A stretch of DNA of 33,920 nt from Pelargonium nanum. Its lineage: Eukaryota > Streptophyta > Magnoliopsida > Geraniales > Geraniaceae. A program made the position numbers and the translations under genes. How positions within the stretch are numbered: position 1 is the stretch's first letter; the number at the start of each line of letters is the position of its first letter. The stretch spans positions 1 to 33,920 of the forward strand of contig JAYMTF010000555.1 in NCBI GenBank assembly GCA_036897485.1, written 5' to 3'. Positions 1 through 11,927 of the stretch are shown here, in pieces. A model generated the notes under the pieces. It was not told where the DNA came from. It saw nothing but the letters and a program-made list of their open reading frames with translations, and did not search any database.

Positions 1-440
1 CATTGGCCCAAATGAAACATAAAAATAAAGCCCAATACATTTTTGGCTTGTATCATTATTTTAGTTATATTATTTAATAATTCATATATTATATAGATTT
101 CGGATTTTTATTGTGGGTAGTCTTTACTCACCATTAACCACATAAGTAAGATTTCCTCGCAACAAATGGGTTCAATAACAATGACAAAAAAAAAAATTCA
201 TGCAGAAGATGATAGTTATAAAACGAACCATGATAGCTAAATTTAGAATAAAACATCTCAAGACAAAATAACCTAACATATTAAACTTGGACACATCCAA
301 ACAAAGTCAACAGTGCCAACCCTATAGGCTATAAAAGGGAATTGCAGAAACTATCCAACACTATTTCGTGGAAATCAAACACCCAAAAAAACAAAAGACT
401 AAAGAACTGCTGCAGATTTTACTAATTAAACTAGCAAGAC
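1..440. other. 3' flank of the P0 gene
   Basis: AT-rich sequence with no open frame of note. Because the P0 gene is read on the minus strand, the stretch just below 441 is its 3' untranslated region and polyadenylation zone. I see no tRNA, transposon boundary or second gene here. Confidence 0.6.
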
Positions 441-2834
441 TCAATCGAACAAATTGAAGCTATAATCATCATCCGACTCCTCGGCAGGTTCATCCTTCTT
501 CTCTTCTACCTCGGCAGCAACTGTTCTAGCACTGGAAGCCACGGCAACTGGAGCAGCAGCTACTGCAAACTTGCTCGGATCCTGCAGTTTTATAATTCAA
601 AAGGTTAACAATCCTTATCAAAGAATAATACTACCGAAAAGAACAAGAGATGTAGTTATGTCCACCTTGAGGTACTCCTTCACTTTCTCTGCCTCCGGGA
701 ATGTAAACTCTGTTGCCAATGAAACTCCAAGTAGGTTTTTGTAGGCGTTAATGAGCATGTGAGGAGCTGCAGCCAGGGTTGGATATGAAAGAGCAACTGA
801 CAAGCAGGCAACCATGGAAACTCCGGCAGCAAACTTCTCAACCAGATCATCCTCTGTGAGATCAAGGACCTCGGGACTGAAGACGGTTCCATTCTCATAA
901 ACAGATACGAGAACGAGACCATAAGAGAATGGCCGAATCCCCAGTTTTGATAGAAGTGCAGCCTCAGATGAGCCAACTTTGTCACCCTTCTTGATAAGTT
1001 CCACAGGTATGGTGATTTCCACAGTTCCTTTGTTAATTTTAGTTGGGATGTTAAGCACCTAAAATCCGAAGATATAAAATAAGTCGTTATAAAAACACAG
1101 ATTTTTTTCTTTCAAGGTAGATGAAAACAAGTTAGACAATAAACCTGAAAGAAAGAGGTTTGAGACGGATCAAGTCCGGTGTTTCCAGGTGGGACAACAA
1201 CATCAATTGGAGCAATGAGGCCAACACGGGCAGGGGCTCCAACCTGCAAGAGAAAAGCTTGGAAGTTAATTGATTTGATTGGATGCTAAAAATGATAATG
1301 GTAGTAACTATTGAATTAAAACTAACATGAGACAGAGATACAACAATTAAACTATTGCTCAACCATTGCATTGTAGGCTGTGGGTTTATAAAAAAATGTG
1401 TGGACACAAGAAATAAAACACTTCTTAATATTTAAGTGAAATTCAAAATGTGCATTGAAATATTATACTATCAAGTGAAATAGAGATTAATGACATGCAA
1501 AACCTATAATTAAGTCATATACTTAACAACTTCAATACAGACTTCAAGTCAAACTGGAGACAGATAGGAACTAGTGAACTAATCAAACTCGAGAAAATAG
1601 AGATTAATGACATGCAAAAAATACTTGAATGAACAGAATTCAACTCAAACCGGAAACAAATTGGAACAAGTTATCTAATCAAACCGAAGCTGCACTAGTG
1701 TTGTTGTACAAAAAATAATGAAAGAGTTCAGTGATTAAGAATAGAATAACAAAATCTAGACTATATATTGGTGCACACTTTAACCTGATACTACTTAAAT
1801 ACTTAGTATGCAAGTAACTAAACATATATTGTAAATAATACCAATCTTCTGATATTTTAATCGCACAACTAATTAAGTAAGGCTTTAGCATATAATAAAG
1901 CCAACATACAGTCAGGCACAACCTATTCTTTAATTAAATAAAGCCAAGTGTATTATCCATTTTGAGTTTTTTAATCCCTCCAATCATACCTTCTTTGCCC
2001 CAAAAAAATAAAGTGAAACACGGATAACAAAAATTCAGTTAATCAAGAACAGAATCCAAATGGAAACCACAAATACATAAACAAACTAGGTAAACAAAGC
2101 CACAACATCAATAATACCTTGTATTTTGCAACCTCTTCCCTCACTTCCTTCAAATCACCTTTGGTGAAGATAAGTCCAACATTTCCCTGATTCAAAGTAG
2201 GGAAAATAGAATATTAAATCATGTAACATATAAATTCTACCACTAGTACTCAGCCACGCCAAAAGAGGATAAAGAAAATAATTAATTAAAACTAAACAGT
2301 AAATATATAAGTAAATTATATCTAGATCAATCAATATTAACAGACAAAAATGGTTTAGAGAGCGAAATTGATGAGGCTGAGATCTTAATGCTGGTATCCA
2401 GCTTGGATAATCGAATACTGAACAGATCTTCGGTTACTAAAACATGTAAAAGTTAGTATTAAACTCATGCATACAATAATCGACTGTGGTTCACTTTCCT
2501 ACTCTTTCTTGGCAACCAAACAGTCCTATTAAACCAGCAAAAAGTAACAGAGATCATCAGATCATGCAATACGTACCACAAGTAGAGGAATGAGACTGAG
2601 AATGTTATCGTTGTTCGTCTTCTGAGCATGAAGCTTGATTGTTCGCTTCATCATGGTGTTCTTCCCCATCAGTACAATGGAGTGACCACGCAGACCCTGG
2701 CGAATGTTCTGGAGCTGGTTTGATCCGACGTTATCGGCGCCGACGATCAGGATCTGCGAGTACTCCTCGAGGAGACGACATAGCTTCTGATCGTAGTTGA
2801 TCTTCTTCTCGGCCTTGGAGGCTTTGACGACCAT
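441..2834 (-). CDS. 60S acidic ribosomal protein P0 (uL10), 5 exons
   Basis: P0 is the ribosomal stalk base. It binds 28S rRNA through its N-terminal L10 domain and carries the P1/P2 dimers that recruit translation factors in the cytosol. Minus-strand exons are 2834-2577, 2186-2118, 1243-1145, 1058-666 and 581-441. All introns are GT-AG and the joined frame is open for 319 aa, the usual P0 length. The L10 domain begins [11 protein letters not shown] and includes MGKNTMMKR; the middle has [18 protein letters not shown] and [11 protein letters not shown]; an Ala-rich hinge leads to an acidic tail ending [13 protein letters not shown]. Intron 2 is 874 bp and intron 1 is 390 bp. The start is the first ATG of exon 1; the frame stays open upstream only by chance. 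Several positions differ from the usual plant sequence (EITIPVE where EIITPVE is common; tail [10 protein letters not shown]), so this may be a diverged paralog, but nothing is broken. Confidence 0.95.
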
Positions 2835-2890
2835 CTTGGATCTCGGTAAAAACCCTAGCAAACAGAGAGGATTTGTGGGAGTGGAGTGAG

Positions 2891-2901
2891 GTTTAGGGTT
2901 T
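2891..2901 (-). promoter_or_regulatory. Telo-box in the P0 leader/promoter
   Basis: The minus strand reads AAACCCTAAAC about 60 bp upstream of the P0 start codon. Telo-boxes together with TGGGCY (site II) motifs are typical of plant translation-apparatus genes. TGGGCT and TGGGCCC motifs occur nearby, at about 2965-3000. Function is inferred from motif and position. Confidence 0.6.
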
Positions 2902-2946
2902 TTTTGCTGCAGCCCCAAAAATGTGGAGAAACGATTGTTGCATGGA

Positions 2947-2954
2947 TATTTATA
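2947..2954 (-). promoter_or_regulatory. Probable TATA box of the P0 gene
   Basis: The minus strand reads TATAAATA about 115 bp upstream of the P0 ATG. This would place the transcription start near 2920 and the telo-box at or just downstream of it. Confidence 0.5.
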
Positions 2955-2959
2955 TTGGT

Positions 2960-4327
2960 TTGCTCTGGGCTTGCAGCCGGGTCGAGTTGGATATGGGCCC
3001 ACAATATTTACATTTTCTTGGACCCATTAGGATTATTATATGAGTTGGTGCTGTCTGGGTGTGCACTTTTTTGCTGCTTCCTCGGACCTCTTTATGATAC
3101 TTTAAATACTACTTAATTATTCTCGTTCAGTGCGAACTAACGTAGATTAAATTAACATTTAAAATAAAATGTCTAGTAAAGTGTCAACATAATTAGGCTT
3201 CTATATTCGGAATATTAACAAATTTAGTGCACGAAGTTTCGCAATATTTATATGGTGCATGAACTTTATTAAAATTATTAATCGTGGTACATTTTGTTAG
3301 TCACCATCAAGTGTTCTATTAACAATGTTAGATGACGTGTTAGCACTTACCAATGATGGATTTGTAAATTAATTTTTGTGGAGATAAATCATAAGAATGA
3401 AAAAAAATTGTCTACCTATTGAGAAAATTTCAAATTCTAAGGGAAAATTTTATTAGGAAATAGAGATAAATAAGATGTTATTTTAAAAAAGTTGTATGTT
3501 AATGAAACAAAATAATATTTGTGGGTACATTTATTCCCACGATACTCCTCTTGCATTCGGCTATGTTTGTCAATAGACAAAAATTAATAATATCTCCTTT
3601 CTTGTTTCATCTCATCAAACTATTTGATCGTTGGATAGCTACGAATGTTCATTTCACCTCATGGGAAGACATAAATTATAGTGAAAATTTCGAACATTTG
3701 TTCCCAAATAAGATCTTGATCATGTAGTTGAATATTTAAATGGATCATACACCTGAGTCATTGGCAATGCTAAGGAAAACTAACTCAAATGTGCCTATTA
3801 TGGTATGATACCAACAACTATAAAGCCAGATTAAGTTTGGGTAACACTTTGTCTTGCATGTTTCTTTATTCTCTTTAGTTCTTAGAGGGCTTATTGTAGG
3901 TTTGCTACAAGACGAGTTCGCTTCAAATTCAAACATCATAATCACAAGATTTATTTTGCTCTAACATGTTATAACTACAAGCGCCATCAATCCATCTCGT
4001 TATTAAGCAATATTTTCGATTTAACTCTACTTATTCACGTGCATGTATAAGATTACTCATCTCTCTAATCCGGCACGCAATCAAGAGAGTGCGAAAAGAA
4101 TCTCGATGTGTAAAAGAATCTCACTTAGAATGAGTAATTTATTTTTATTCGATAAAATATTTTTTCATGAATTGTTATATTTTCATAATAAACTAGTTAT
4201 AATTTTTTGAGCTTGACACAATCATGGAAATGTTCAGCACTAGCTTACTTGATATTCTTCTATTTTTTTCTTGAACATACAAAACAATTATTGTGTGACA
4301 AAATGAGTAATATATTAGTAGTAGTAG
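2960..4327. other. Intergenic, AT-rich, no gene recognised
   Basis: Short frames here (for example 3521-3727 on plus) show no family features and have no codon-usage or splice support. The stretch around 3200-3370 has the look of an old decayed transposon tail, but I found no terminal repeats or target duplication to define it. Confidence 0.4.
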
Positions 4328-4615
4328 CTAATTTTACTTGTTTCAGCAAATGTTGGTGATATTGGATCTCCAAAATTCCAGGACAATGAATACAAACTAT
4401 TTCAAGCAAGAAAATCACTTGATATTAATTACGTTTCGTTGTTGAGTGAGGAACAAAACAGAGAACAAAAAGCTAAATGCCTACTTCATGAGAAAGACAG
4501 TGCCACATGCATGCATTCACAGGAGATAATCAAGAAACCTCGTCGACGGCAACGAATATTCCTCAAACGACTCAGTATTTGCTTGCAATCTGGCGCAGAC
4601 ATTTCTTATAGGTGA
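4328..4615 (+). other. Open, exon-like segment of unknown origin
   Basis: A 95-codon stretch without stops follows a TAG at 4325-4327 and ends in TGA at 4613-4615. It has no suitable initial ATG, but a good 3' splice site (TTTCAG) lies at 4341-4346, inside the open stretch. The conceptual product is charged and ends with a basic patch (KKPRRRQRIFLKR). I do not recognise it. It could be the last exon of a lost or remote gene, a pseudogene exon, or chance. Confidence 0.2.
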
Positions 4616-4933
4616 AGCACCAATTTGCTTGAACTCACAATTACTTGAAACTCAAACACTTTTATTAATATTTTTACTAAACTTTCACGCAATAATTCAT
4701 TTATAACCTAAAATTTTAAATAATTTTGTGAACTTTCAAATATAAATTTTTAAATGGTACCAAAACCTATTTCATCGTATAATTTGACATGAAATATAAA
4801 CTCAAAACATTTCTCATTTGTTAAGCACATTTTGCTTTGACTAACACTCACTCAAAACTCAAACACCTTCATTTATATTTTTTATAGAATTAGTTAGAGT
4901 GTCCATGATAATGATTAATTCACACTCAAACTT

Positions 4934-5167
4934 TAATAATAGAATTTTTTAACCAATACATGTTGGGCCAAACGTTTGATACGTTTTGGATTTCCTTTGA
5001 GGTCTCAGGTTCGAACCTACTTGCCGTACGAGGTGAGATTTATGGATTTAAAAGAAAAACTAACAACTAACAGGGTGACGCCCCCACTAGGAGGTGAGAA
5101 ACACAGGCCGCATAGGCCTGCTTGTCCCGTTGCTTATCAAAAAAATAAATAATAATAGAATTTTTTA
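4934..5167 (+). mobile_element. tRNA-type SINE with perfect 18-bp target-site duplication
   Basis: The duplication taataatagaatttttta is at 4934-4951 and 5150-5167. The body (4952-5149, about 198 bp) carries a Pol III B box, GGTTCGAACCT, at 5008-5018, and a weak A-box-like TGGGCCAAACG at 4964-4974. The 3' part has a conserved block (gggtgacgcccccactagg), a 6-bp stem (5104-5109 with 5115-5120) and an A-rich tail. This is the layout of a plant tRNA-derived SINE moved by LINE machinery. The identical duplication suggests a fairly young insertion. A related copy lies at 15140-15281. Confidence 0.85.
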
Positions 5168-5843
5168 GGTATATAAATGACTAAAATATGTTACATATAA
5201 TAAGGCAATAGGAGTTAATTCATAATCAACACAACCCTAATTTGCATACAGTTAAGACAAAGATAAAAACGATCTTCTGTATGAGTATCATACAAGATGA
5301 GTTAATATTGATGATGAATCTAACGTAATGCGTAATATTATATAAAAAGTGAAACTAATGGTATAAAAAATCAACCATAGTTCAAAGATTTTTCTTAATA
5401 TGAAGATTAGAGAAAAGAGAAAACACAGATGATGTTTACAGTTTTAAAGTTTTTTAAGCCAAGAAGTATTTTTTACTATAGCAAAATAGATAGAGAGGTA
5501 AAATGGTAAATTACTAGCCCATGCCCATGTCTAGTTGCCAACTCTTATACAGGTAGGCTAATCAATTGCTGAGTTGTTTAAAATATCCAATCACAAGGCC
5601 CATTCAACATAACTACACTAATAAAGAAGTGGGCCCAGCCCAGTGACGGTTCCATAGATAAACAACACAATTAAAACGTTAATGGTCTCGTACTCAATGC
5701 CATTTAAAAAAAAAAAAAAAAACGAAAATCTCGCACACAACAAATCGCAAATAAATACCTGTCCGACGCCTCCGGTGTCGGCTTCAGTCCATTCACTAAG
5801 AAAAAAAACACACCACCTCATTTCCTGATCAGGCCTGGCCAAG
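5168..5843. other. Upstream region of anthranilate synthase
   Basis: AT-rich promoter-side sequence with a 17-nt A tract at 5706-5722. I identified no clear TATA box and saw no other gene or element. Confidence 0.4.
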
Positions 5844-8800
5844 ATGATGCACCGCTCTCTCTCCTCGCCGCCAAATCCTCTCACCTTCAAAACCCTAGCC
5901 GTTACGCCTTGTCCGCTTCCTCTCTCCGTTAACTTCCATAGGAGATTCTCAAGCTCAAGCCACACCTCCCTCGCCATTACCAGCTCCAGCTCCAAATCCA
6001 CCTCCCGTCTCTGTTCATTGAAATGCTCCGCTGTATCCTCTCATTCGTTAGGTATGATTTTTGTTCTCTTTTTTTATTTTTGGGAGGGAATTTGTAGATT
6101 TTGTGTCGAGGAATGTTCGGAGAGCGGGAGAGTGAGAAATTGAATTTTTGAATTCATGTTTGGTGTTTGGCTCCGTCAGAGCCTCGGAGAATGATGAGAT
6201 TTGAATTGTGGAGGTTCGATTTTGTGAGGAAATGGACTGGAGGCATGTTTGGATTGAATCGTTAATTTGTTGAGATTTTGAAATTTGTGTTGATTTTGTT
6301 ATCGCTCAATCGGTTTGATTTTCTGATGTTGTGATGGTTTCTTCTTAGTCGACCAGTCAGAAGGTTTTATAGCAGCTTCGAAGGAAGGGAATTTGGTTCC
6401 TCTATATCGATGCATATTCTCGGATCAGCTCACTCCGGTGATGGCTTATCGTTGCTTGGTTAAGGAAGATGATAGAGACGCTCCCAGCTTTTTATTTGAA
6501 TCTGTTGAGCCCGGTCGGCAGTCATCTAGTATTGTAAGCTCCCCAGGCTATTTTCATCGTCTGTGTATCTTAATGAGTCATGAATGATTTTCATTTTTTT
6601 TTTGTTGAATTCTGTTAGGGGAGGTATAGTGTAGTTGGAGCTCAGCCAACTATTGAAATTGTGGCTAAGGAGAATATGGTTACCATTATGGACCATCTGG
6701 AAGGGTCTAAGACAGAGGAGATTGTGGAGGATCCAATGGAGGTTCCTAAGAGAATCATGGAAGGATGGAAACCCCAACTAATTGATGATCTCCCAGACGC
6801 ATTTTGTGGTAAGAAAAGAGCTTGTGTTTGTAGTAGCCGTCTTAGTCTATATTTTTTGTACCACTATGTTGGTGTTATTTTATTTTGCTTTTAATTTGTT
6901 TATAAAAAGCATTGAGAGGTTAGACATATTCTGCCAATCTGCTATACATTCTCTTAAGAAGCACACTTTGATTTTGTTATGTTTCACAAAATTATGCATC
7001 ACTGTATTACCTAACGCCACGCAAGTATCTTTACATGATTATATAATTTGGGGCTAAAACAAAAGAGTATTGACTGTGAAGTCAGTCAAATATATGTATA
7101 ATAACAAACTCTCTTCTTAAACAGGCGGGTGGGTTGGGTATCTTTCATATGATACCGTGCGATATGCAGAGAACAAAAAGTTGCCGTTTTCTAATGCACC
7201 AGAAGATGACAGAAACCTTCCTGATATCCATCTAGGTCTTTATGATGATGTTATTGTGTTTGATCATGTTGAGAAGGTATCTTAGCTCCTACCTGTGAAC
7301 CATATATGTTTCATCAAACAAATATTTTTTGTTACTCATCACCCTAGATACTGAATAAGAATGTATATTCTAGTGCAATCGGCCTTCTTTTAGGTAGTTA
7401 GGTCAAGTCCATACAGGGGCACTCTATTTGATCTGGGAGTTTCTGATTGTGCACCTGATGTATCAAATTGAATGGGTGCTTTTATAAATATTGACATTTC
7501 CTCCTTCTGTTGATTTGATAATATGCTGACTCAGAAAGCATACGTTATTCACTGGGTGCGATTAGATCGATATTCTTCCGCTGAGGAGGCTTTAAATGAT
7601 GGAAAAGTTCGCTTGGAAAAGTTGGTATCCAGAGTACACGATATAGATCCGTAAGTGATAATTGCTAACTGTTGTCCCAATTATGCTGTTCCTCTATCTC
7701 ACTTATTTCGCCTTTGTAATAATATATGATTCAATTGTCAATTTCAGACCAAAGATGCTTGCAGGATCAATAAAGCTGTCTACTCATCAGTTTGGGACTA
7801 ACTTGGAAAATTCAAGCATGACACGTGATAAATACAAGGAGGCAGTATTGCAGGCCAAGGAGCATATCCTGGCTGGCAATATTTTCCAGATTGTATTAAG
7901 TCAGCGTTTTGAACGGCGAACTTTTGCAGATCCATTTGAAATCTACCGAGCACTTAGGATTGTTAATCCAAGTCCATATATGACTTATATACAGGTTTTT
8001 CCACTTTAACCTATTACTATTTGTTTGAAGCGGATAGTTTACTCAAAATCCTTTTCTTTGTATTCATGTTTTTCTCATGATCAGGCTAGAGGTTGTATAC
8101 TCGTTGCTTCAAGTCCAGAAATTCTTACTCGTGTGAAGAAGGTAACTAATATAATTGAGAATTATCGTAGGACTCTGTTTTTTTTCTTCTTCTCATTTTC
8201 TTATCTTACTCTGAAATTACTAACCCATGAAATTACATAGTGTGGAATTCTTTCTTCCTACTACCTCTTCTGTTAAATGGTCTCATATTTACAGAGCTCT
8301 TTGTTGTTTTTGAAGATTAATTAATTATATAACTTTTAACAGGGAAGGGTTTGCATTTCTCATTTTTGTTTGTAGGGAAAAGTCATCAATCGACCCCTTG
8401 CTGGAACTGTTAGAAGAGGGAAGACACCCAAAGAAGATCTGATGTTAGAAAAGGAGCTCTTGAATGATGAAAAGCAATGTGCTGAGCATATTATGCTGGT
8501 TGACTTGGGGAGAAATGATGTTGGAAAGGTTAATACTCTTTTATTGTAGTTTAAATGTCTGTCTCTATGTTGCAAATTCCAACTGCATGTGTGTAGACAT
8601 ATATGCACACAAACAAACGTGGATTTTATGGGCATAATTGTGTCCTAGTCATGTTCTGTTTTTTGCAGGTTTGCAAACCTGGTTCTGTTAAGGTTGAGAA
8701 GCTCATGAACATTGAGCGGTATTCTCATGTGATGCACATCAGCTCAACAGTAAGTATCATTTTATGCACTTCATGCTGCTGGTTATGTACTCAAGTAGCA

Positions 8801-10226
8801 TATGTATACATGATTGCCTTTTCCCCTAACACATGCGCACATATAATATTTGTATGGTGTTAAATGGATGGTTTTGTCTTTTAGCTGAATTGACACTATA
8901 GGCTTCCTGAACAAAGCTCCCATAAGCAACTTTGTAGTTTATTGTAATTTAAGCAACCATTTTTGCTATGTGTTTATGTTTATATTTGCCTTTGCAGGTC
9001 AGTGGAGAGTTGCTCGATAATTTGAATGCATGGGATGCCTTGCGTGCTGCATTGCCTGTTGGGACTGTTAGTGGGGCTCCAAAGGTTGTTTTTATTTTTC
9101 TTCAATCGGTTATTTTCCATTCTAAATTACTTGATTATGATTCTATTTCCTGATTGATTATAGTTGTACAGTTTTTATTAATTACCCCCCACAAGACCAT
9201 GCTAAAAAAAAAAAAAAAAAAAAACTCCCATCATACCAAACCTCAACCTAGTTGATTCAAGCTATTGAATCTACTAGTTCCTACTCTACTTTGTCTAAGA
9301 GGCTTGACCTATGATTAAAGGAGTGCTTTTGACATGGCTTTTTGTGTTGTGATGTCCCAGTTTCATAATTTATCTTAGGCGAATGTCCTCTAGGATAAGA
9401 CCTGGCCTACTCAGGTTACATGATACGTGCTTAGATGTTCAATAATCAATACTGGTCCAATGTATAAACGTGAAGAGCCGTTCTGAGTTCAGGTCGGCCA
9501 ACTGAGATCTTGGGGGTTGCCTCATCCATTCTCAAAATATCATTCTAGGTTCACATTATAGGAGGATAGAAGTTATGTATTCCATCCTTGGAAACAACTC
9601 TCTGGTCAATCAATTCAATTTTTCTGTCTTTACCTCTATCAGTCATATTCATGGTCACAGTACCATTGTCACAATTTCCCATCTCCAGAAGCAATTCAAA
9701 GGCTTCACTTTGTCTTTGCCTTGTCTACTTCAAGGATATTCGCCGATTCTGTTCTTCTTACCGTCTGTTACATGTCCAATCACTATTTGCTGTTCCAAAA
9801 ATGTAAAATAAACCATTAAAAGCAGTTAGACCATGAATCATGTCATTTTGTTCTTACATTTCATTTGCTGTGGTTCTCATGGTTGGCTACGCTGAAATGC
9901 AGGTAAAAGCCATGGAGTTGATAGATGAGCTGGAAGTCACCAGACGCGGACCATACAGTGGTGGATTTGGAGGCATTTCCTTCACCGGTGACATGGACAT
10001 CGCCCTTGCTTTGAGAACTATTGTATTCCCAACTGGAACCCGGTATGACACAATGTACTCATACAAGGACGTGAACAAGCGCCGGGATTGGGTTGCTCAC
10101 CTTCAAGCTGGGGCTGGTGTAGTGGCCGACAGCGTACCTGATGATGAGCAGCAAGAGTGCGAGAACAAGGCAGCTGCTCTTGCTCGCGCCATTGATCTAG
10201 CAGAGTCTTCATTCGTTGACAAGTAA
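5844..10226 (+). CDS. Anthranilate synthase alpha subunit, plastid, 11 exons
   Basis: Converts chorismate plus glutamine-derived ammonia to anthranilate, the first committed step of tryptophan synthesis, in the plastid with the beta (glutaminase) subunit. Exons are 5844-6051, 6349-6533, 6619-6808, 7125-7276, 7535-7650, 7748-7994, 8085-8141, 8376-8528, 8669-8749, 8998-9084 and 9903-10226. All introns are GT-AG and the product is 599 aa, normal for the family. The first ~65 residues are Ser-rich and transit-like. The N-terminal domain has FLFESVEPG (117-125) and [10 protein letters not shown], the tryptophan feedback region. The chorismate-binding domain has [48 protein letters not shown] and [17 protein letters not shown], all intact. 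Two adjacent ATGs start the frame (MMHRS). Position beside the PH gene resembles Arabidopsis ASA2, but sequence alone does not separate ASA1 from ASA2. Confidence 0.96.
9085..9902 (+). other. Enlarged intron 10 of anthranilate synthase
   Basis: At 818 bp this is by far the longest intron of the gene; the others are mostly 85-320 bp. It contains a 21-nt A tract at 9204-9224, followed by about 600 bp of more complex sequence. An old insertion is plausible, but I found no target-site duplication or terminal repeat. Open frames at 9575-9811 show no recognised domain. Confidence 0.35.
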
Positions 10227-10640
10227 TAACCTTTGGTTCCTACTTGTTTCATTTGTAATTACAAGTCCTTGGTCCATTTTGTGTATGGAATTACAGTTTG
10301 TTACTCTTACAAAGCAAATGTAATTTTCTTTTGAAAGGGAATTTGAAACCGAATTCCCAGTCTACCAAATAAACTTCCGATTTCAGGACAATTGTTTCCC
10401 GAAATTACATTTATCATAAAATTTACTTCAACTTGCAATTGCTTGATGTGATTCTGTTATATGCTGGAAGATCTGATCATATTGAAAATGGAAATCAATG
10501 TGCAGCTTAGCTAACTTGACGTCCCATACCAGAGTTGGGGGCCAAAAGCAAACCTAACCCAACAAAAAATTTTTAGACAAAACGTTTTGTCATTTGCTAA
10601 TTCTGTACGGATAGTTTAAAAATCTGGGCTCTGGGCTCTG
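10227..10640. other. Anthranilate synthase 3' end and spacer
   Basis: Contains the anthranilate synthase 3' untranslated region and a short AT-rich spacer before the quinone reductase promoter. No gene or element is visible. Confidence 0.5.
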
Positions 10641-10642
10641 GC

Positions 10643-10650
10643 CACGTGTC
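10643..10650 (+). promoter_or_regulatory. G-box/ABRE-like motif upstream of quinone reductase
   Basis: CACGTGTC (G-box core CACGTG overlapping ACGTGTC) sits about 120 bp upstream of the predicted 5'-UTR donor at 10793. It is a typical binding site for bZIP or bHLH factors. Similar CACGTG cores occur upstream of NPC1 and of the RING gene. Confidence 0.45.
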
Positions 10651-10793
10651 CCGAAACACTTATCTGCACAAGCAAATGTCCAAATGCAATAATTATACAT
10701 CAGCAAGAAACGTTTGCTTTTGCAGTTTCTCGGTTTCGTCTTTCCTATCGCAGCAAGTTTTCTCTATGCTGGTTTCTTCTGCTCCTAATTTAG

Positions 10794-11852
10794 GTAATCA
10801 CTATCTGGGCTCCTCCGATCTCACAATCTGTTCTCTATTTGCTTGTTCTATTTCAGATTACCATACTTTTTTTTTCATTGCCTTCTTTCTGTTTGATGAA
10901 ATGTCTGTATGATTAAGATTGCGTGTACTTTTTTGTTTTGATAACTTTGATTGTTGGGTTCTGCTTCCATTTATTTCTGAACCGTTTGATGATCAGTACT
11001 GATCCTGGATTGTTGATTTTACTTACAAAAATACTTTAAATTAGTACATTAGTTAATTCGTTTTGTCGGCTCATGGAATTCCAGTACTGAAGCTGCAAAT
11101 GGGTAAGTTGCTAGATTATTGTATAGGCCTGTTGTTTGGCGTGAGGCAGAGTCTGAAAACCTCTGTTAGCTCCATTTGTCAATCACAAGACCCTTTCGGG
11201 CTTCCATTCTAATTCAAAAAAGATAGATAGGAATTTCATGTAAAGGACATATTCTCTAATTAGGTATAATCCTAGGAAAGCTTATACTCCTTGTCTCCTT
11301 CCTTCGGTTATACTGATTGGAGCTTTGGGAGAAATTTTATTGTAGATTCTGGAGTCGGGAATTTGAAGAACAGCTTTTGTAGTTCTCTAGGACTTCAACG
11401 GGACTCTCACTTAATCTTCAATTTTGAAACAATTTGGTGCTAGTGGTGGGGTAAGGGAGTATGATTCTTTAGCAAAGAGTAGAAATACTCTAGCATCATT
11501 AGAAAGAAGGTATTATAATTTATACCCTTGCGATCTATGTAAAGAGGATCTTGTTGCATACTGCACAATGTGTTTCCCCGTGATCGGTTAAATTTTGATA
11601 TCAACAAGCTATGCTCACAAAACTGCTCGTCCAGTATCAGGGGTTTGTAAACATAGTGTCTCAGAATTTCAGGAATGTTCTTAATGAATCATTTGTACAG
11701 TTTCTGTTTTTGTCATAATTTGCTCTGGTGTGCTCTGTATACAGACGTGAACTCATATCTTGTCTTTTCTGCACCTGTGTTCTACTTTTTGTTTTTACCT
11801 GTTGTTTGAATTGATAAACATATTCACCGAGTGTTGTGTGGTTTTCATACAG
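10794..11852 (+). other. Probable 5'-UTR intron of the quinone reductase
   Basis: A GT donor (TTAG|gtaatc) at 10794 and an AG acceptor (catacag|gg) at 11851-11852 would remove about 1.06 kb upstream of the start codon. The interval is T-rich with no coding signature, as in plant leader introns. If spliced so, an upstream ATG at 10766 opens a 25-codon frame ending just before the main start. Transcript evidence is needed. Confidence 0.4.
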
Positions 11853-11927
11853 GGAAGCATTCGAACTTTAACAACATATGCAAGCAGAGAAAAAATTGAG
11901 CTAAAATTTGAAACCAAGTGAATAGCA

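Noticed and set aside
2340..2600. Possible intronic box C/D snoRNA in P0 intron 1
   Set aside because: TGATGA-like and CTGA motifs occur, but box C lacks the leading purine on the sense strand, spacing is wrong and no terminal stem is present.
9575..9811. Open frames in anthranilate synthase intron 10 as a nested gene or copia fragment
   Set aside because: Neither strand gave a recognisable retroelement or protein motif, and stops interrupt the minus-strand reading.
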